A DNA stretch of 64,000 nucleotides. Source: Kingella potus (GTDB taxonomy: Bacteria; Pseudomonadota; Gammaproteobacteria; Burkholderiales; Neisseriaceae). The notes under the pieces are model-generated. The model saw only the letters and a program-made list of their open reading frames with translations. It had not been told where the DNA came from and ran no database searches. Every line of letters begins with the position of its first letter. Position 1 is the stretch's first letter. The stretch spans positions 434,001 through 498,000 of the forward strand of contig NZ_UGJJ01000001.1 in assembly GCF_900451175.1 (NCBI RefSeq). The letters are read 5' to 3'. A program made the position numbers and the translations under genes. Shown piece after piece: positions 19,963-27,582 of this stretch.

Positions 19963-21705
19963 TTATTTCTTCACGGCGAGGCTGACGGTGAAAATGCCGT
20001 CTGCGTCCGTCCATTGGCGGATTTTTTCAAAACCCGCTTTTGCAACGAGCTGGTCTGTTTCCCGCTGGCTGCGGCGGCGCATGACCCAGTTCGGGCTGCC
20101 TGCTTTGTGGCTGGTTAAGGCGCGGGCGATCATTTCGAGCTGGGGATGCCAGGGCTGTCCGGTGTAAATCAGGTAGCCGCCGCGTTCTATCGCATCGCCG
20201 AAGCCGTAGAGCGACTGCATCACCAAATCATTGTCGGCAAACAGCTCGTGCAGGCCGGAAACGATGCCCAGCGTGGGGCGCGGCTCGAGGTTTTGGTAGT
20301 TTGCCCGCTCGAATGCGTCGGTTTGCGTGAAAGTTACGGTGTCTTGCAGGCCGCGTTCGGCAATCAGGCGGCGGCCCGCTTCGACGTTGAGCCCGCTGTA
20401 ATCGCGCAGGCGCACCGAATCGGGCGGCGTGCCGCCGGCAAAAGCGTCTAAGACATAGCGGCCGTGGCCGGAGGCGATGTCGAGTACGTTTACGGGTTTG
20501 CCGGCTTCGCGCAGCAGGTGCGAGGCCGTCTGAACGGCCAGGCCGATATTGGCTTTGCGCTGGCGGATGCCGCGCCAGCCGACGGCGTTGAGATAGTGTT
20601 TGTCCATCATGCGGCCGAGGGCGTTGCTGCCCTGCGGCTCGTTGCGGTAGACGTAATCCAGCGTGCTGCCCGAATCGTAGCCGGTTTCTTTGCCGGTTTT
20701 CAGCCCTTCGCTCCAACGCGCGCCCAAATCGAGGGCGGCGCGGTAGGTTTTCCAAAACAGTCCGCGCGGCGAGAGTGCGGGCAGCGGCGTGGCCAGTTCG
20801 TCGGCTTCGCGGCGGCTTTCGCTGTGGAGATGGGCTTGGGTGAGGTCGGGAATGTCGGGCGGCGCGTCGAAACGCTCCCGTATAAAGCGGCGCATTTGGG
20901 CAAACGCGGCTTCGCGGTTTTGCTCGCCCAAAGTGTCGTGGTAGAAACCTGCCAGGATGTGCCGCTCTTTGATGCGGCTGCCGAGGCGGTTGTAAAAATC
21001 GTGCTGCGGCTTGTGGTGCACCACCCAGTCGCTGCCGGAAATCAGGAGCTGTACCGGCGTGGTAACGGCTTGGGCATCGGCCACAACACGTTCTGCGGCT
21101 TCGTACAGCCCGAGCAGGATGCGCACGGAGATGGCGCGGGTAATCAGCGGGTCGCTGTCGAAGCTCTGCTGCCGTGCTTTGTCGTGGGTGAGGTAGTGGG
21201 ATTTGACATAGCTGTTGACAAAGAAATTGCCGCGCCATTTCTGCATGATTTTCAGGCCGGCGCGGGCGAAGGGAACATAAAGTTTGACTTTGAACGCGGG
21301 CGAAGCGAGCACGGCGCAGCGGATGTCCGGCGCGTAGTCGTGCAGCCAGGCCGACACCAGCACCGCGCCGACGCTTTGCGCGATGATGCAGATGTTTTCG
21401 GGGCGGATGCCGTATTCGGCGGTGATGTGGCGGATGAAATCATCCACATCGGCCACGGAAGTGCCGATGCCGGGGCTGTCGCCGCGTTCGCCGGGGCTTT
21501 GGCCGTGGCCGCGCGCATCCCATGCGAAATAAGCGAAATCGTCGAAACCGAGTTCGTCGGCAACAAACATCATGCGGCCGGAATGCTCGTGTCCGCGGTG
21601 GAACAAAACAACGGCTTTGCCGCTGCTGCCGTCGGCTGCGGGGCGGTAGCGGTAGAAAAGTTCGGTGCCGTCGGCGGTGCGGAAGGTTTTGTGCTGCTCC
21701 TGCAT
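19963..21705 (-). CDS. Alpha/beta hydrolase fused to SAM-dependent methyltransferase
   Basis: The 580-residue protein has two enzyme domains. The N-terminal half is an alpha/beta hydrolase of the monoacylglycerol-lipase type: VVLFHRGHEHSGR, then DARGHG near residue 63, a nucleophile elbow AQSVG with Ser near 111, and a late FYHD with a candidate catalytic His near 256. The C-terminal half is a class I methyltransferase with motif I VLDIASGHG near 407-415 and FVSGLHE-like later strands. Such fusions are annotated as bifunctional hydrolase/methyltransferase and are thought to act on membrane lipids, but the substrate is not established. Start choice: a longer frame begins in a DUS at 21759, whereas ATG 21705 has AGGAG six bases ahead, so I use the latter. 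The gene is divergent from the nitronate monooxygenase gene. Confidence 0.85.
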   Translation of the reverse strand: MQEQHKTFRTADGTELFYRYRPAADGSSGKAVVLFHRGHEHSGRMMFVADELGFDDFAYFAWDARGHGQSPGERGDSPGIGTSVADVDDFIRHITAEYGIRPENICIIAQSVGAVLVSAWLHDYAPDIRCAVLASPAFKVKLYVPFARAGLKIMQKWRGNFFVNSYVKSHYLTHDKARQQSFDSDPLITRAISVRILLGLYEAAERVVADAQAVTTPVQLLISGSDWVVHHKPQHDFYNRLGSRIKERHILAGFYHDTLGEQNREAAFAQMRRFIRERFDAPPDIPDLTQAHLHSESRREADELATPLPALSPRGLFWKTYRAALDLGARWSEGLKTGKETGYDSGSTLDYVYRNEPQGSNALGRMMDKHYLNAVGWRGIRQRKANIGLAVQTASHLLREAGKPVNVLDIASGHGRYVLDAFAGGTPPDSVRLRDYSGLNVEAGRRLIAERGLQDTVTFTQTDAFERANYQNLEPRPTLGIVSGLHELFADNDLVMQSLYGFGDAIERGGYLIYTGQPWHPQLEMIARALTSHKAGSPNWVMRRRSQRETDQLVAKAGFEKIRQWTDADGIFTVSLAVKK

Positions 21706-21739
21706 GGCAACTCCTGTCAGGTTGGGTGAATAGGGAAAC

Positions 21740-21779
21740 AGGCCGTCTGAAAACAGCAAAAGCCGTTTTCAGACGGCCT
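21740..21779. repeat. Inverted DUS pair in divergent promoter region
   Basis: AGGCCGTCTGAA and its inverse are 16 bases apart. They lie between two divergent genes, so this pair cannot be a simple terminator for either. An AT-rich run of TATATT-like sequence follows at 21782-21806 and may hold the promoter of the monooxygenase gene. Confidence 0.75.
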
Positions 21780-21845
21780 CGATTATATTATATTATATAT
21801 ATGTTATACGGATTGCCGTATGCCGCAGTTGCCGGAAAAGCAAAA

Positions 21846-21869
21846 ACAGATACAGATACAGATACAGAT
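21846..21869 (+). repeat. Four tandem ACAGAT hexamers before the monooxygenase RBS
   Basis: Four perfect copies of ACAGAT run directly into the ribosome binding site AAGGAG of the next gene. Short tandem repeats at this position can alter expression through copy-number slippage, but four copies is few and the effect here is unknown. Confidence 0.8.
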
Positions 21870-21881
21870 AAGGAGAAAACC

Positions 21882-22922
21882 ATGTCCCGCATTTTGTCTT
21901 CGCTGCCCTACCCCGTTATCCAGGCACCGATGGCCTTTGCCCACGACACCGCCCTGCCGCTGGCCGTGTGCCGCGCCGGCGGCCTGGGTTCGCTGGCCTG
22001 CGCCGCCTACGCGCCCGACACGCTTGAAGCCGCGCTGCACACCATGAACACGCAGGCGCAAGGGCGGCCTTACAACGCCAACTTTTTCGCCCACCGCACG
22101 CCGCAGGCAAGTGCGGCGCAGCAGCAGGCATGGCTGGACGCGCTGCAACCGTTTTTCGCCGAATTCGGCCTCACCGCCCAAGACATCCCCGCAGGCGGCG
22201 GCCGCCGGCCTTTTGACGAAACCGCGCTGCGGCTGGTGGAACAATACCGCCCGCCCGTCGTCAGCTTCCATTTCGGCCTGCCGCCTGCCGGTATGCTGGC
22301 ACGGGTAAAACAGACGGGCGCGGAAATCTGGGCAAGCGCAACCACCGTGGCCGAAGCCCGTTTTTTGGAAGCGGCAGGCGCGGACGCGGTTATCGCGCAG
22401 GGCTGGGAAGCGGGCGGCCACCGGGGCTGGTTTCTCAACCATGACGCAGGCGGCCAAAGCGGCCTGTTTGCGCTGCTGCCCGCCCTTGTCCGCGCGGTGA
22501 AGCTGCCCGTTATCGCCGCCGGCGGCATTGCCGACGCGCAAACGGTACGCGCCGCCCGCTGTCTGGGCGCGGCGGCGGTGCAGGCAGGAACGGCGTTTCT
22601 CCTTGCCGACGAAGCCCTCGCCAAGCCCGAACACCGCGCCGCGCTGCAAGCGGCGCAGCCGGAAGACACCGCCGTTACCAATCTGTTCAGCGGCGGCGCG
22701 GCACGCGGCATCACCAACCGCTTTATGCGCGAAGCAGGCCCGTCCAACCCCGCCGCCCTGCCCTTTCCGCTGGCCGGTGCGGCCGCCTCCGCGCTGCGCG
22801 CCGCCGCCGAAGCGCGCGGCTCTTACGGTTTCACGCCTTTCTGGGCGGGACAGAACGCCTCGCGCTGCACGCCGGGCAGCGCGGCGCAAATCGTGTCGCG
22901 TCTGGCTGCGGGCTGGGACTGA
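21882..22922 (+). CDS. Nitronate monooxygenase family protein
   Basis: The 346-residue flavoprotein belongs to the 2-nitropropane dioxygenase/nitronate monooxygenase family, which oxidises alkyl nitronates using FMN and oxygen. Family landmarks are PVIQAPM at 11-17, GGLGSLACAAY near 33, the EAGGH motif at 176-180 that places the catalytic His, AAGGI at 212-216 and QAGTAFL at 234-240. The frame is open further upstream, but ATG 21882 has AAGGAG at ideal spacing and the homologous region begins here. The physiological substrate is unknown; propionate-3-nitronate detoxification is the usual proposal. It lies alone, divergent from the hydrolase/methyltransferase gene. After the stop the same frame continues for 16 sense codons to a second stop, which may be degenerate sequence. 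Confidence 0.88.
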   Translation: MSRILSSLPYPVIQAPMAFAHDTALPLAVCRAGGLGSLACAAYAPDTLEAALHTMNTQAQGRPYNANFFAHRTPQASAAQQQAWLDALQPFFAEFGLTAQDIPAGGGRRPFDETALRLVEQYRPPVVSFHFGLPPAGMLARVKQTGAEIWASATTVAEARFLEAAGADAVIAQGWEAGGHRGWFLNHDAGGQSGLFALLPALVRAVKLPVIAAGGIADAQTVRAARCLGAAAVQAGTAFLLADEALAKPEHRAALQAAQPEDTAVTNLFSGGAARGITNRFMREAGPSNPAALPFPLAGAAASALRAAAEARGSYGFTPFWAGQNASRCTPGSAAQIVSRLAAGWD

Positions 22923-22994
22923 CAGGGCGAAAACCGCTTTGCCCGCGACGTAATCCGCGCGTTTTTGCCCTGACAGGCACGCCCACCCGCTTAA

Positions 22995-23309
22995 AGGCCG
23001 TCTGAAAACCGCAATACGTTTTTCAGACGGCCTGATGTTTTCCTACCCCGCCAAACACCGCAGCCTGCAAAAGACACGTGTGCAGCTTGGGCGGCACACC
23101 CTGCCCGAACGGCAACCTTGCCTGCTCCAAACACAGCGTTGCCGCATCCGACACAGGATGTGTGGCGCAGCCGCGTACGCGCTCTTGCCGATGCAGAGGC
23201 CGTCTGAAAACCGCAATACGTTTTTCAGACGGCCTGATGTTTTCCCACCCCGCCAAACACCGCAGCCTGCAAAAAACACGTGCGCAGCTTGGGCGGCACA
23301 CCCTGCCCA
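22995..23309. repeat. Direct duplication of a 113-bp DUS-pair unit (two copies, 202-bp period)
   Basis: The 22923-23461 gap holds no gene I can support. It contains the same unit at 22995-23107 and 23197-23309: an inverted DUS pair, then sequence ending in a GGGCGGCACACCCTGCCC-like arm. The copies differ at only a few positions. The first DUS pair (22995-23033) can terminate the monooxygenase transcript. A third DUS pair at 23385-23416 serves the receptor gene on the other strand. Confidence 0.85.
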
Positions 23310-23384
23310 ATCATCCGCTTTTCCCTCTCCGGCACAAGTGCCCGCTTTTATTTTGTTTCGCTATAAACCTGCCGGAAAAGGCAG

Positions 23385-23416
23385 AGGCCGTCTGAAAAAC
23401 TGTTTTCAGACGGCCT
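23385..23416 (-). terminator. DUS-pair terminator after TonB-dependent receptor
   Basis: AGGCCGTCTGAAAA and its inverse are separated by a very short loop, beginning 45 bases past the receptor stop codon on the minus strand. Confidence 0.75.
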
Positions 23417-23461
23417 GTTTTTGATTTGCCCTGATGCACGGCGGCAGCGCGGCGGCATACG

Positions 23462-25054
23462 CTAAAACTGCCAGCCGAGTTTGAAGGCCAGCGTGCGCGG
23501 GGTGCCGTAGAAGTTGTCGGAGCCGTTGCCCCTGTTGGCATTGTTTTCAAAATAACGTTTGTCAAACAGATTGTCGGCAATCAGGCTGAGGCGCAAATTG
23601 CGGCCGGGGACGTATTGTACGTCGGCGTTCCACAGGGTGTAGCCGCCCTGCCGCAGGTGGGCTTGGTTGCGGATGGGGTTGTAGCGGTAGTCGAGTTCGG
23701 CGAGTTTGTCCCATTGCGGGCGCGGTATCAGTGCGCCGTTGAAAGGATGGAGCGGGAAATCGCGGCTCAATTCGGGCGTACACCAGACAGGCCAGCCTTG
23801 TCCGGCACAGAATTGGTTGTTCGGATCGTTCGGATCGATCCACAAATCCCAATGCTGCATGGTGTCGGAACGGCTGCGGCGGCGGGTGTAGGTGTAGGTG
23901 GCGAACACGTCGTGGCTGCGGCCGAGGGCTTGAAAGCTGCCGGTGAGGATGTTGTGGAAGGTGGCCTGGCGGGCGGTGTTGTCGCTGCGGCGGCTGCCGC
24001 TGCCCCAGATGCTGCCGTTGCTGTTTTGCCATGAGCGGGTGCTGCTGAGGGCCGAATATTCGCGCACGGCGCGGTCGCGGCGGTAGTCGGCCTGCGAAGA
24101 GAGCCGCCAGTTGCCGCCGAATCTGTGGCGCAGCTCGGCAAAAACGTTTGTTTTGCTGAAACGGCTGTTGTTCCAATACGCGCCGGAGTAGCTGCCGCGC
24201 GGCAGATCCAGCGGGTTTTCGACGCTGCCGCGCGGCAGGCCGTATATATCGGGAACGGCGCGGCGTTTTTGCTGCACCGCGCCTGCGGTCAGCACCGTGT
24301 TGTCGCCCAGGTCGAAATCGGCCACGCCGTATAAAAGATGCTGGCGGCTGTTTACCCGGCTGACAAACGAGCCGGCTTTTTCGGCGGCGGCGACAAAGCG
24401 TCCCCGAATGCTGCCGGCGGCGTTCAGACGGCCTGATGCGTCGATGTCGGCACGGTAGGTGTCGAAACGGCCGAAGCTGAGGCCGCCGCCGAAGCTGCGT
24501 TCGGCGGTGGGGCGTTTGCGCACGGCATTGACGGTGCCGCCCGGCTCGCCGTCGGCCTGCGTCAGGCCGGTGGCACCGCGCACGACTTCAATATGGTCGT
24601 AAAGAGCAAGATCGGTAAGGCTTTCGGCGTTGTGGATGGTTTCTCCGGCATGGCCGGAAATGGCGGAGGCGATGCCGTCTTCTTCGATTTGGTCGATGTA
24701 GAAACCGCGCGACTGAAAACGGGCGCGGTCGGAATCGCGCAATACGGTAACGCCCGTGGTGGTGCGCAGCGCGTCTTCAAGATTGGTAATGCCGCGCCCG
24801 TCGAGCAGGGTTTGGGTAACCACGCTGACCGACTGCGGCGTTTCTTGGGGCGAGAGTGCCAAACCGGTGGTGGTGCGCATGGCCGATGTGGTGAACGAAT
24901 CGCGGTGTTCGGTGCGGGTGCTGCGGCTCTCGCCCTGCACCCGCACTTCTTCAAGCTGCGCAGACTGCGCTTCCTTATCCCCCGTATCGGCAGCCGCTGC
25001 GGAAAAAGCCGCCAGCAGCACGGCGGCGGGACTGATCAAAATGCCGGTTTTCAT
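23462..25054 (-). CDS. TonB-dependent siderophore receptor, internally shortened
   Basis: The 530-residue product resembles ferric-siderophore receptors of the FpvA/FhuE group in the outer membrane. ATG 25054 follows AAGGAA and starts a signal peptide ending near AAAA at 20-23. LEEVRV near residue 33 fits a TonB box. The plug includes TPQSVSVVTQ, the ITNLEDAL segment and an IEVVRGATGL segment. The C-terminus ends NLFDKRYF...LAFKLGWQF with the terminal Phe typical of outer-membrane barrels. Family members usually have about 700 residues. Here the sequence passes from IPRPQWDK directly to a late RQGGYTLWNADVQY strand, so roughly 150-200 barrel residues are missing in frame near 23650-23760. The barrel is probably non-functional or altered. 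No clear Fur box is visible. Confidence 0.85.
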   Translation of the reverse strand: MKTGILISPAAVLLAAFSAAAADTGDKEAQSAQLEEVRVQGESRSTRTEHRDSFTTSAMRTTTGLALSPQETPQSVSVVTQTLLDGRGITNLEDALRTTTGVTVLRDSDRARFQSRGFYIDQIEEDGIASAISGHAGETIHNAESLTDLALYDHIEVVRGATGLTQADGEPGGTVNAVRKRPTAERSFGGGLSFGRFDTYRADIDASGRLNAAGSIRGRFVAAAEKAGSFVSRVNSRQHLLYGVADFDLGDNTVLTAGAVQQKRRAVPDIYGLPRGSVENPLDLPRGSYSGAYWNNSRFSKTNVFAELRHRFGGNWRLSSQADYRRDRAVREYSALSSTRSWQNSNGSIWGSGSRRSDNTARQATFHNILTGSFQALGRSHDVFATYTYTRRRSRSDTMQHWDLWIDPNDPNNQFCAGQGWPVWCTPELSRDFPLHPFNGALIPRPQWDKLAELDYRYNPIRNQAHLRQGGYTLWNADVQYVPGRNLRLSLIADNLFDKRYFENNANRGNGSDNFYGTPRTLAFKLGWQF

Positions 25055-25084
25055 AAATCTTCCTTGCGTAAATTCAAGTGAAGA

Positions 25085-25113
25085 ATTATAGGTGCAAGGT
25101 AAAGCCGTCTTTA
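25085..25113 (-). promoter_or_regulatory. Candidate promoter of the TonB-dependent receptor gene
   Basis: On the minus strand a perfect TATAAT (25090-25085) lies 30 bases ahead of the start codon. The -35 candidate TAAAGA at 17-base spacing is poor, so an activator or a weak promoter is possible. Confidence 0.35.
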
Positions 25114-25185
25114 TCGGTATAACGGCATAAGCACAAAGGATGAGGACGCGTTTCCCACGAAGATGCACACTTTCCCGCCGCTTAA

Positions 25186-25227
25186 AGGCCGTCTGAAAAC
25201 ACGGGATACGGTGTTTTCAGACGGCCT
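25186..25227 (-). terminator. Second DUS pair downstream of nnrS
   Basis: An inverted DUS pair with an 18-base loop lies downstream of the GC-rich terminator of nnrS, between nnrS and the receptor gene. It may back up that terminator. Confidence 0.55.
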
Positions 25228-25255
25228 GCCGTTTTCCCCGATTCGCAAGCAAGAA

Positions 25256-25282
25256 AAGCCGCCCGGGCGGGGCGGCTTTTTT
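25256..25282 (-). terminator. GC-rich hairpin terminator of nnrS
   Basis: AAGCCGCC and GGCGGCTT form a perfect 8-bp stem with a 7-base loop, 17 bases past the nnrS stop. Its T-run is four bases on the minus strand and six on the plus strand, so it could act both ways. It is independent of the DUS pairs. Confidence 0.75.
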
Positions 25283-25299
25283 CCGATACGGCACACCCG

Positions 25300-26460
25300 T
25301 CAGCCGGGCTTGCCGTCAAGACGCGGACGGATTAGCCAGGGGGTGTAACGCCAGGCATACATCAGCAGCGAAACGGCGAACAAAACGGCGGAACTGCGCA
25401 GGCTGTGCTGGTAGGCAGTGGGGTGGACGTAGAGCATGGCGGCGGCCAGCAGGCGTACGGCAAGGGCGGCCAGCATCAGGACAAAGGCCGCCGGCATCGG
25501 CTTGGGCGCGGGATACAGCGGGCGGCCGGTGTGGCCGAGGGCGGTGCGGGTCATCATGCTGACGGTAAGCAGGCCGATGCCGCCGACGGCGATACAGTGC
25601 ACGCCCGCGCTCATCAGCTCCGGCCGCCATTGGCCGACACCCATCACAATCAGGCCGAGGGCGGTGGCGGCGTAGCCCGCGTGCAGCGTCCACAGCAGCG
25701 GCTCTGCGGCCGTGCCTTTGGCCCACCAGCGCACGGTTTGCACCAGGCCGAGTACGCCGCAGGCGATGCCGCACAGGGCGGCGAGCGGCAGGGCAAGGTG
25801 CAGGGTCATGAGGGCGGCCATCGCCATCGGCAGCACCAGCGGCGCGAGCAAAGCCCATTGCGGCGAAGCGGGCTGCTGCGTATTGAGGCGGCGCGAAGTA
25901 AAGAAAGCGATGATGCGCGAACCGATCAGGCCGATGAAGCCGGCCACCATCACCAGCCCGGCAAAGAGGTTTTCCTGCACGCCGCCAAGCCTGCCCAGCG
26001 ACAGGGCGGAATGGAATGCGCCGAGGGTGATGCCCATCAGCACAAGGGCGGCCACGGCGATGTAGTTGCGCGTGCTTTTGGCGGCGAAAACCGCCTGCCC
26101 CATGTAATACGCGGCCAGCCAGTAGAAAGCCACGCCCGCCAGGCCGCAAAACAGTGCGGCATGGGGAACGAATGCCGACAGGCGGGCGGCAAGCCAGCAG
26201 CCGACGAGCAGGCCGAGGCGCAGGCCGCCGACAGGCGGCTGCTTGGTCCAAGTGGCAACCGCCGTGAGCAGGAAGGCCACGACCACGCCGCCGGCATAGC
26301 CCCAAATCATTTCGTGTGCGTGCCAGAGAAAGCCGGGAAGCTCTGCCGTGCCCTGATAGCCGAAGCCCCAAAGCAGAACGGAAACCGCGCCGTAAAAGGC
26401 GCAGAGCGGATAGAGCGGGCGGAAAGCCATCGCCCAAACGGGATGTTGGAAAAATTTCAT
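25300..26460 (-). CDS. nnrS: NnrS family membrane protein
   Basis: The 386-residue polytopic inner-membrane protein has about 12 hydrophobic segments. NnrS proteins bind haem and copper and protect against nitric oxide and its products; they are usually controlled by NsrR or NNR-type regulators. The start FQHPVWAMAFRPLYPLCA, HAHEMIWGYAGGVVVAFLLTA near residue 48 and ATWTKQPP are strongly typical of the family, and RTALGHTGRPL near residue 300 is also conserved. It follows the hemerythrin gene on the same strand with a gap of 93 bases that holds two facing DUS, so the two are probably cotranscribed. The regulator gene nsrR is divergent just upstream, which supports a nitrosative-stress role. 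Confidence 0.92.
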   Translation of the reverse strand: MKFFQHPVWAMAFRPLYPLCAFYGAVSVLLWGFGYQGTAELPGFLWHAHEMIWGYAGGVVVAFLLTAVATWTKQPPVGGLRLGLLVGCWLAARLSAFVPHAALFCGLAGVAFYWLAAYYMGQAVFAAKSTRNYIAVAALVLMGITLGAFHSALSLGRLGGVQENLFAGLVMVAGFIGLIGSRIIAFFTSRRLNTQQPASPQWALLAPLVLPMAMAALMTLHLALPLAALCGIACGVLGLVQTVRWWAKGTAAEPLLWTLHAGYAATALGLIVMGVGQWRPELMSAGVHCIAVGGIGLLTVSMMTRTALGHTGRPLYPAPKPMPAAFVLMLAALAVRLLAAAMLYVHPTAYQHSLRSSAVLFAVSLLMYAWRYTPWLIRPRLDGKPG

Positions 26461-26553
26461 GATGTTGTGTTTTCTTTTTTGGCGGTGGTTGGAAAAACGG
26501 CTTGGAGGCCGTCTGAAAAAAGGTTTGCGGCCAATCCGGCATCTTTCTTATTT

Positions 26554-26946
26554 TCAGACGGCCTGTCCCTGTCCTGATTCTTCCGGCGGCGGTAGCAGGG
26601 CTTCCACAGCGGGAAAGAGTTCGCGCTCTTCAAAGCGGGCGTGGTCGCGCAGCAGGGTGGCGAGTTTGACACCCCACACGGGGTTGGCGTAGTCGGGGCT
26701 GGCGTGCATTGCGCGCAATTGGGCGTGTTCGGCCTCAAAACGCGCGCGCAAATCGTCGCGCCGCAAATCCGCCCACAGCGGGGCAAACATCGTTTCCTCA
26801 TGCACAAAGTGCTTTTCCAAATCGATATAGTGTTCGGCAATTTCGGCGGAATGGTCGGCATAAGGCTTGCGCAGAATGCGCGTACACAGCGCGAGCGTGT
26901 GGTGGTGTTCGTGCGAGAGCGGCACAAGCAGGGGATGGCGTTTCAT
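26554..26946 (-). CDS. Hemerythrin HHE domain protein
   Basis: The 130-residue soluble protein has a hemerythrin-like four-helix bundle expected to bind a di-iron centre. Candidate ligands are visible as HEHHH near residue 13, HYIDLEKHFVHEE near residue 39-51 (HxxxE type) and HARFEERELFP near residue 105. It resembles the RIC/YtfE group and hemerythrins involved in repair or sensing under nitric-oxide stress. It is probably the first gene of a hemerythrin-nnrS unit facing nsrR. Its last codons, Ala-Val-stop, are supplied by an in-frame DUS (GCCGTCTGA). Confidence 0.85.
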   Translation of the reverse strand: MKRHPLLVPLSHEHHHTLALCTRILRKPYADHSAEIAEHYIDLEKHFVHEETMFAPLWADLRRDDLRARFEAEHAQLRAMHASPDYANPVWGVKLATLLRDHARFEERELFPAVEALLPPPEESGQGQAV

Positions 26947-26979
26947 GGCTTTTTCCTACGGCGCGGGGCGCAGTTCGTG

Positions 26980-27006
26980 TATAATTTGTTGCATATATTA
27001 TGAAAC
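26980..27006. promoter_or_regulatory. Candidate NsrR-type operator in the nsrR/hemerythrin divergent promoter
   Basis: A dyad GTTGCATA-tat-TATGAAAC spans 26988-27006, with seven of eight positions symmetric, and lies in the 80 bases between the divergent genes. A TATAAT at 26980-26985 could be the -10 box of nsrR. The dyad lies at or just after that start site, which fits autorepression. The match to published NsrR half-sites is only partial. Confidence 0.5.
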
Positions 27007-27026
27007 TTTAACATTCCTCTGGCAAT

Positions 27027-27476
27027 ATGTACCTTACCCAACAAACCGACTACGCCCTGCGCGTCCTGGCCTACGCCGCCGTAAATACCGAAGAACTCGT
27101 CAATATCGCCACCATTGCCGAAGTGTACGGCATCTCCAAAAGCCACCTGATGAAAGTGGTAACCGCACTGGTAAAAGGCGGTTTCCTCGACAGCACGCGC
27201 GGCAAAGGCGGCGGCCTGCGCCTGCGGCGGAAGGCGGAACTCATCCGGCTGGGCGACGTGGTGCGCCACATGGAGCCGATGAAGCTGGTGGAGTGCATGG
27301 GCGCGGGCAACCAATGCCTGCTGACCTCCTGCTGCCTGCTCTCCGTCGTCCTCAACGACGCGGGCAACGCCTTCCTCGCCCACCTCGACAAATTCACCCT
27401 TGCCGACCTCATCAACAAGCCCACCTTCGACATACTCTATTCGCCGAGAATCTGCATTCTCGCACAGCGCGTATAA
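27027..27476 (+). CDS. nsrR: Rrf2-family nitric-oxide-sensing repressor NsrR
   Basis: The 149-residue protein has the Rrf2 winged helix-turn-helix at its N-terminus (TDYALRVLAYAA, then VYGISKSHLMKVVTALVKGGF as the DNA-reading helices). Three cysteines at about residues 90, 97 and 102 are arranged as expected for the NsrR iron-sulphur cluster, with an extra Cys at 103. NsrR represses nitric-oxide defence genes and is released when nitric oxide damages the cluster. The divergent hemerythrin and nnrS genes are natural targets. A degenerate DUS pair at about 27489-27529 follows. Confidence 0.9.
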   Translation: MYLTQQTDYALRVLAYAAVNTEELVNIATIAEVYGISKSHLMKVVTALVKGGFLDSTRGKGGGLRLRRKAELIRLGDVVRHMEPMKLVECMGAGNQCLLTSCCLLSVVLNDAGNAFLAHLDKFTLADLINKPTFDILYSPRICILAQRV

Positions 27477-27582
27477 ACACGGCAGCCGGGCCGTCCGAAA
27501 GCGGAAAACGGCTTTTCAGACGGCCTGATTCCGTTTGATTCTGTTAAACTGCGCCGCTTCCGCCCAATCAAGGAACACCCCC

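Noticed and set aside
20464..21729. Long plus-strand open frame opposite the hydrolase/methyltransferase gene
   Set aside because: The minus strand has complete catalytic motifs and a good ribosome binding site; the plus frame has neither.
22923..22973. Sixteen sense codons in frame after the monooxygenase stop, ending in a second stop
   Set aside because: They could be a lost C-terminal extension, but the family normally ends near the first stop and the evidence is too thin.
25405..26577. 390-codon plus-strand frame opposite nnrS
   Set aside because: Low-complexity Gly/Ala/His shadow; nnrS on the minus strand is unmistakable.
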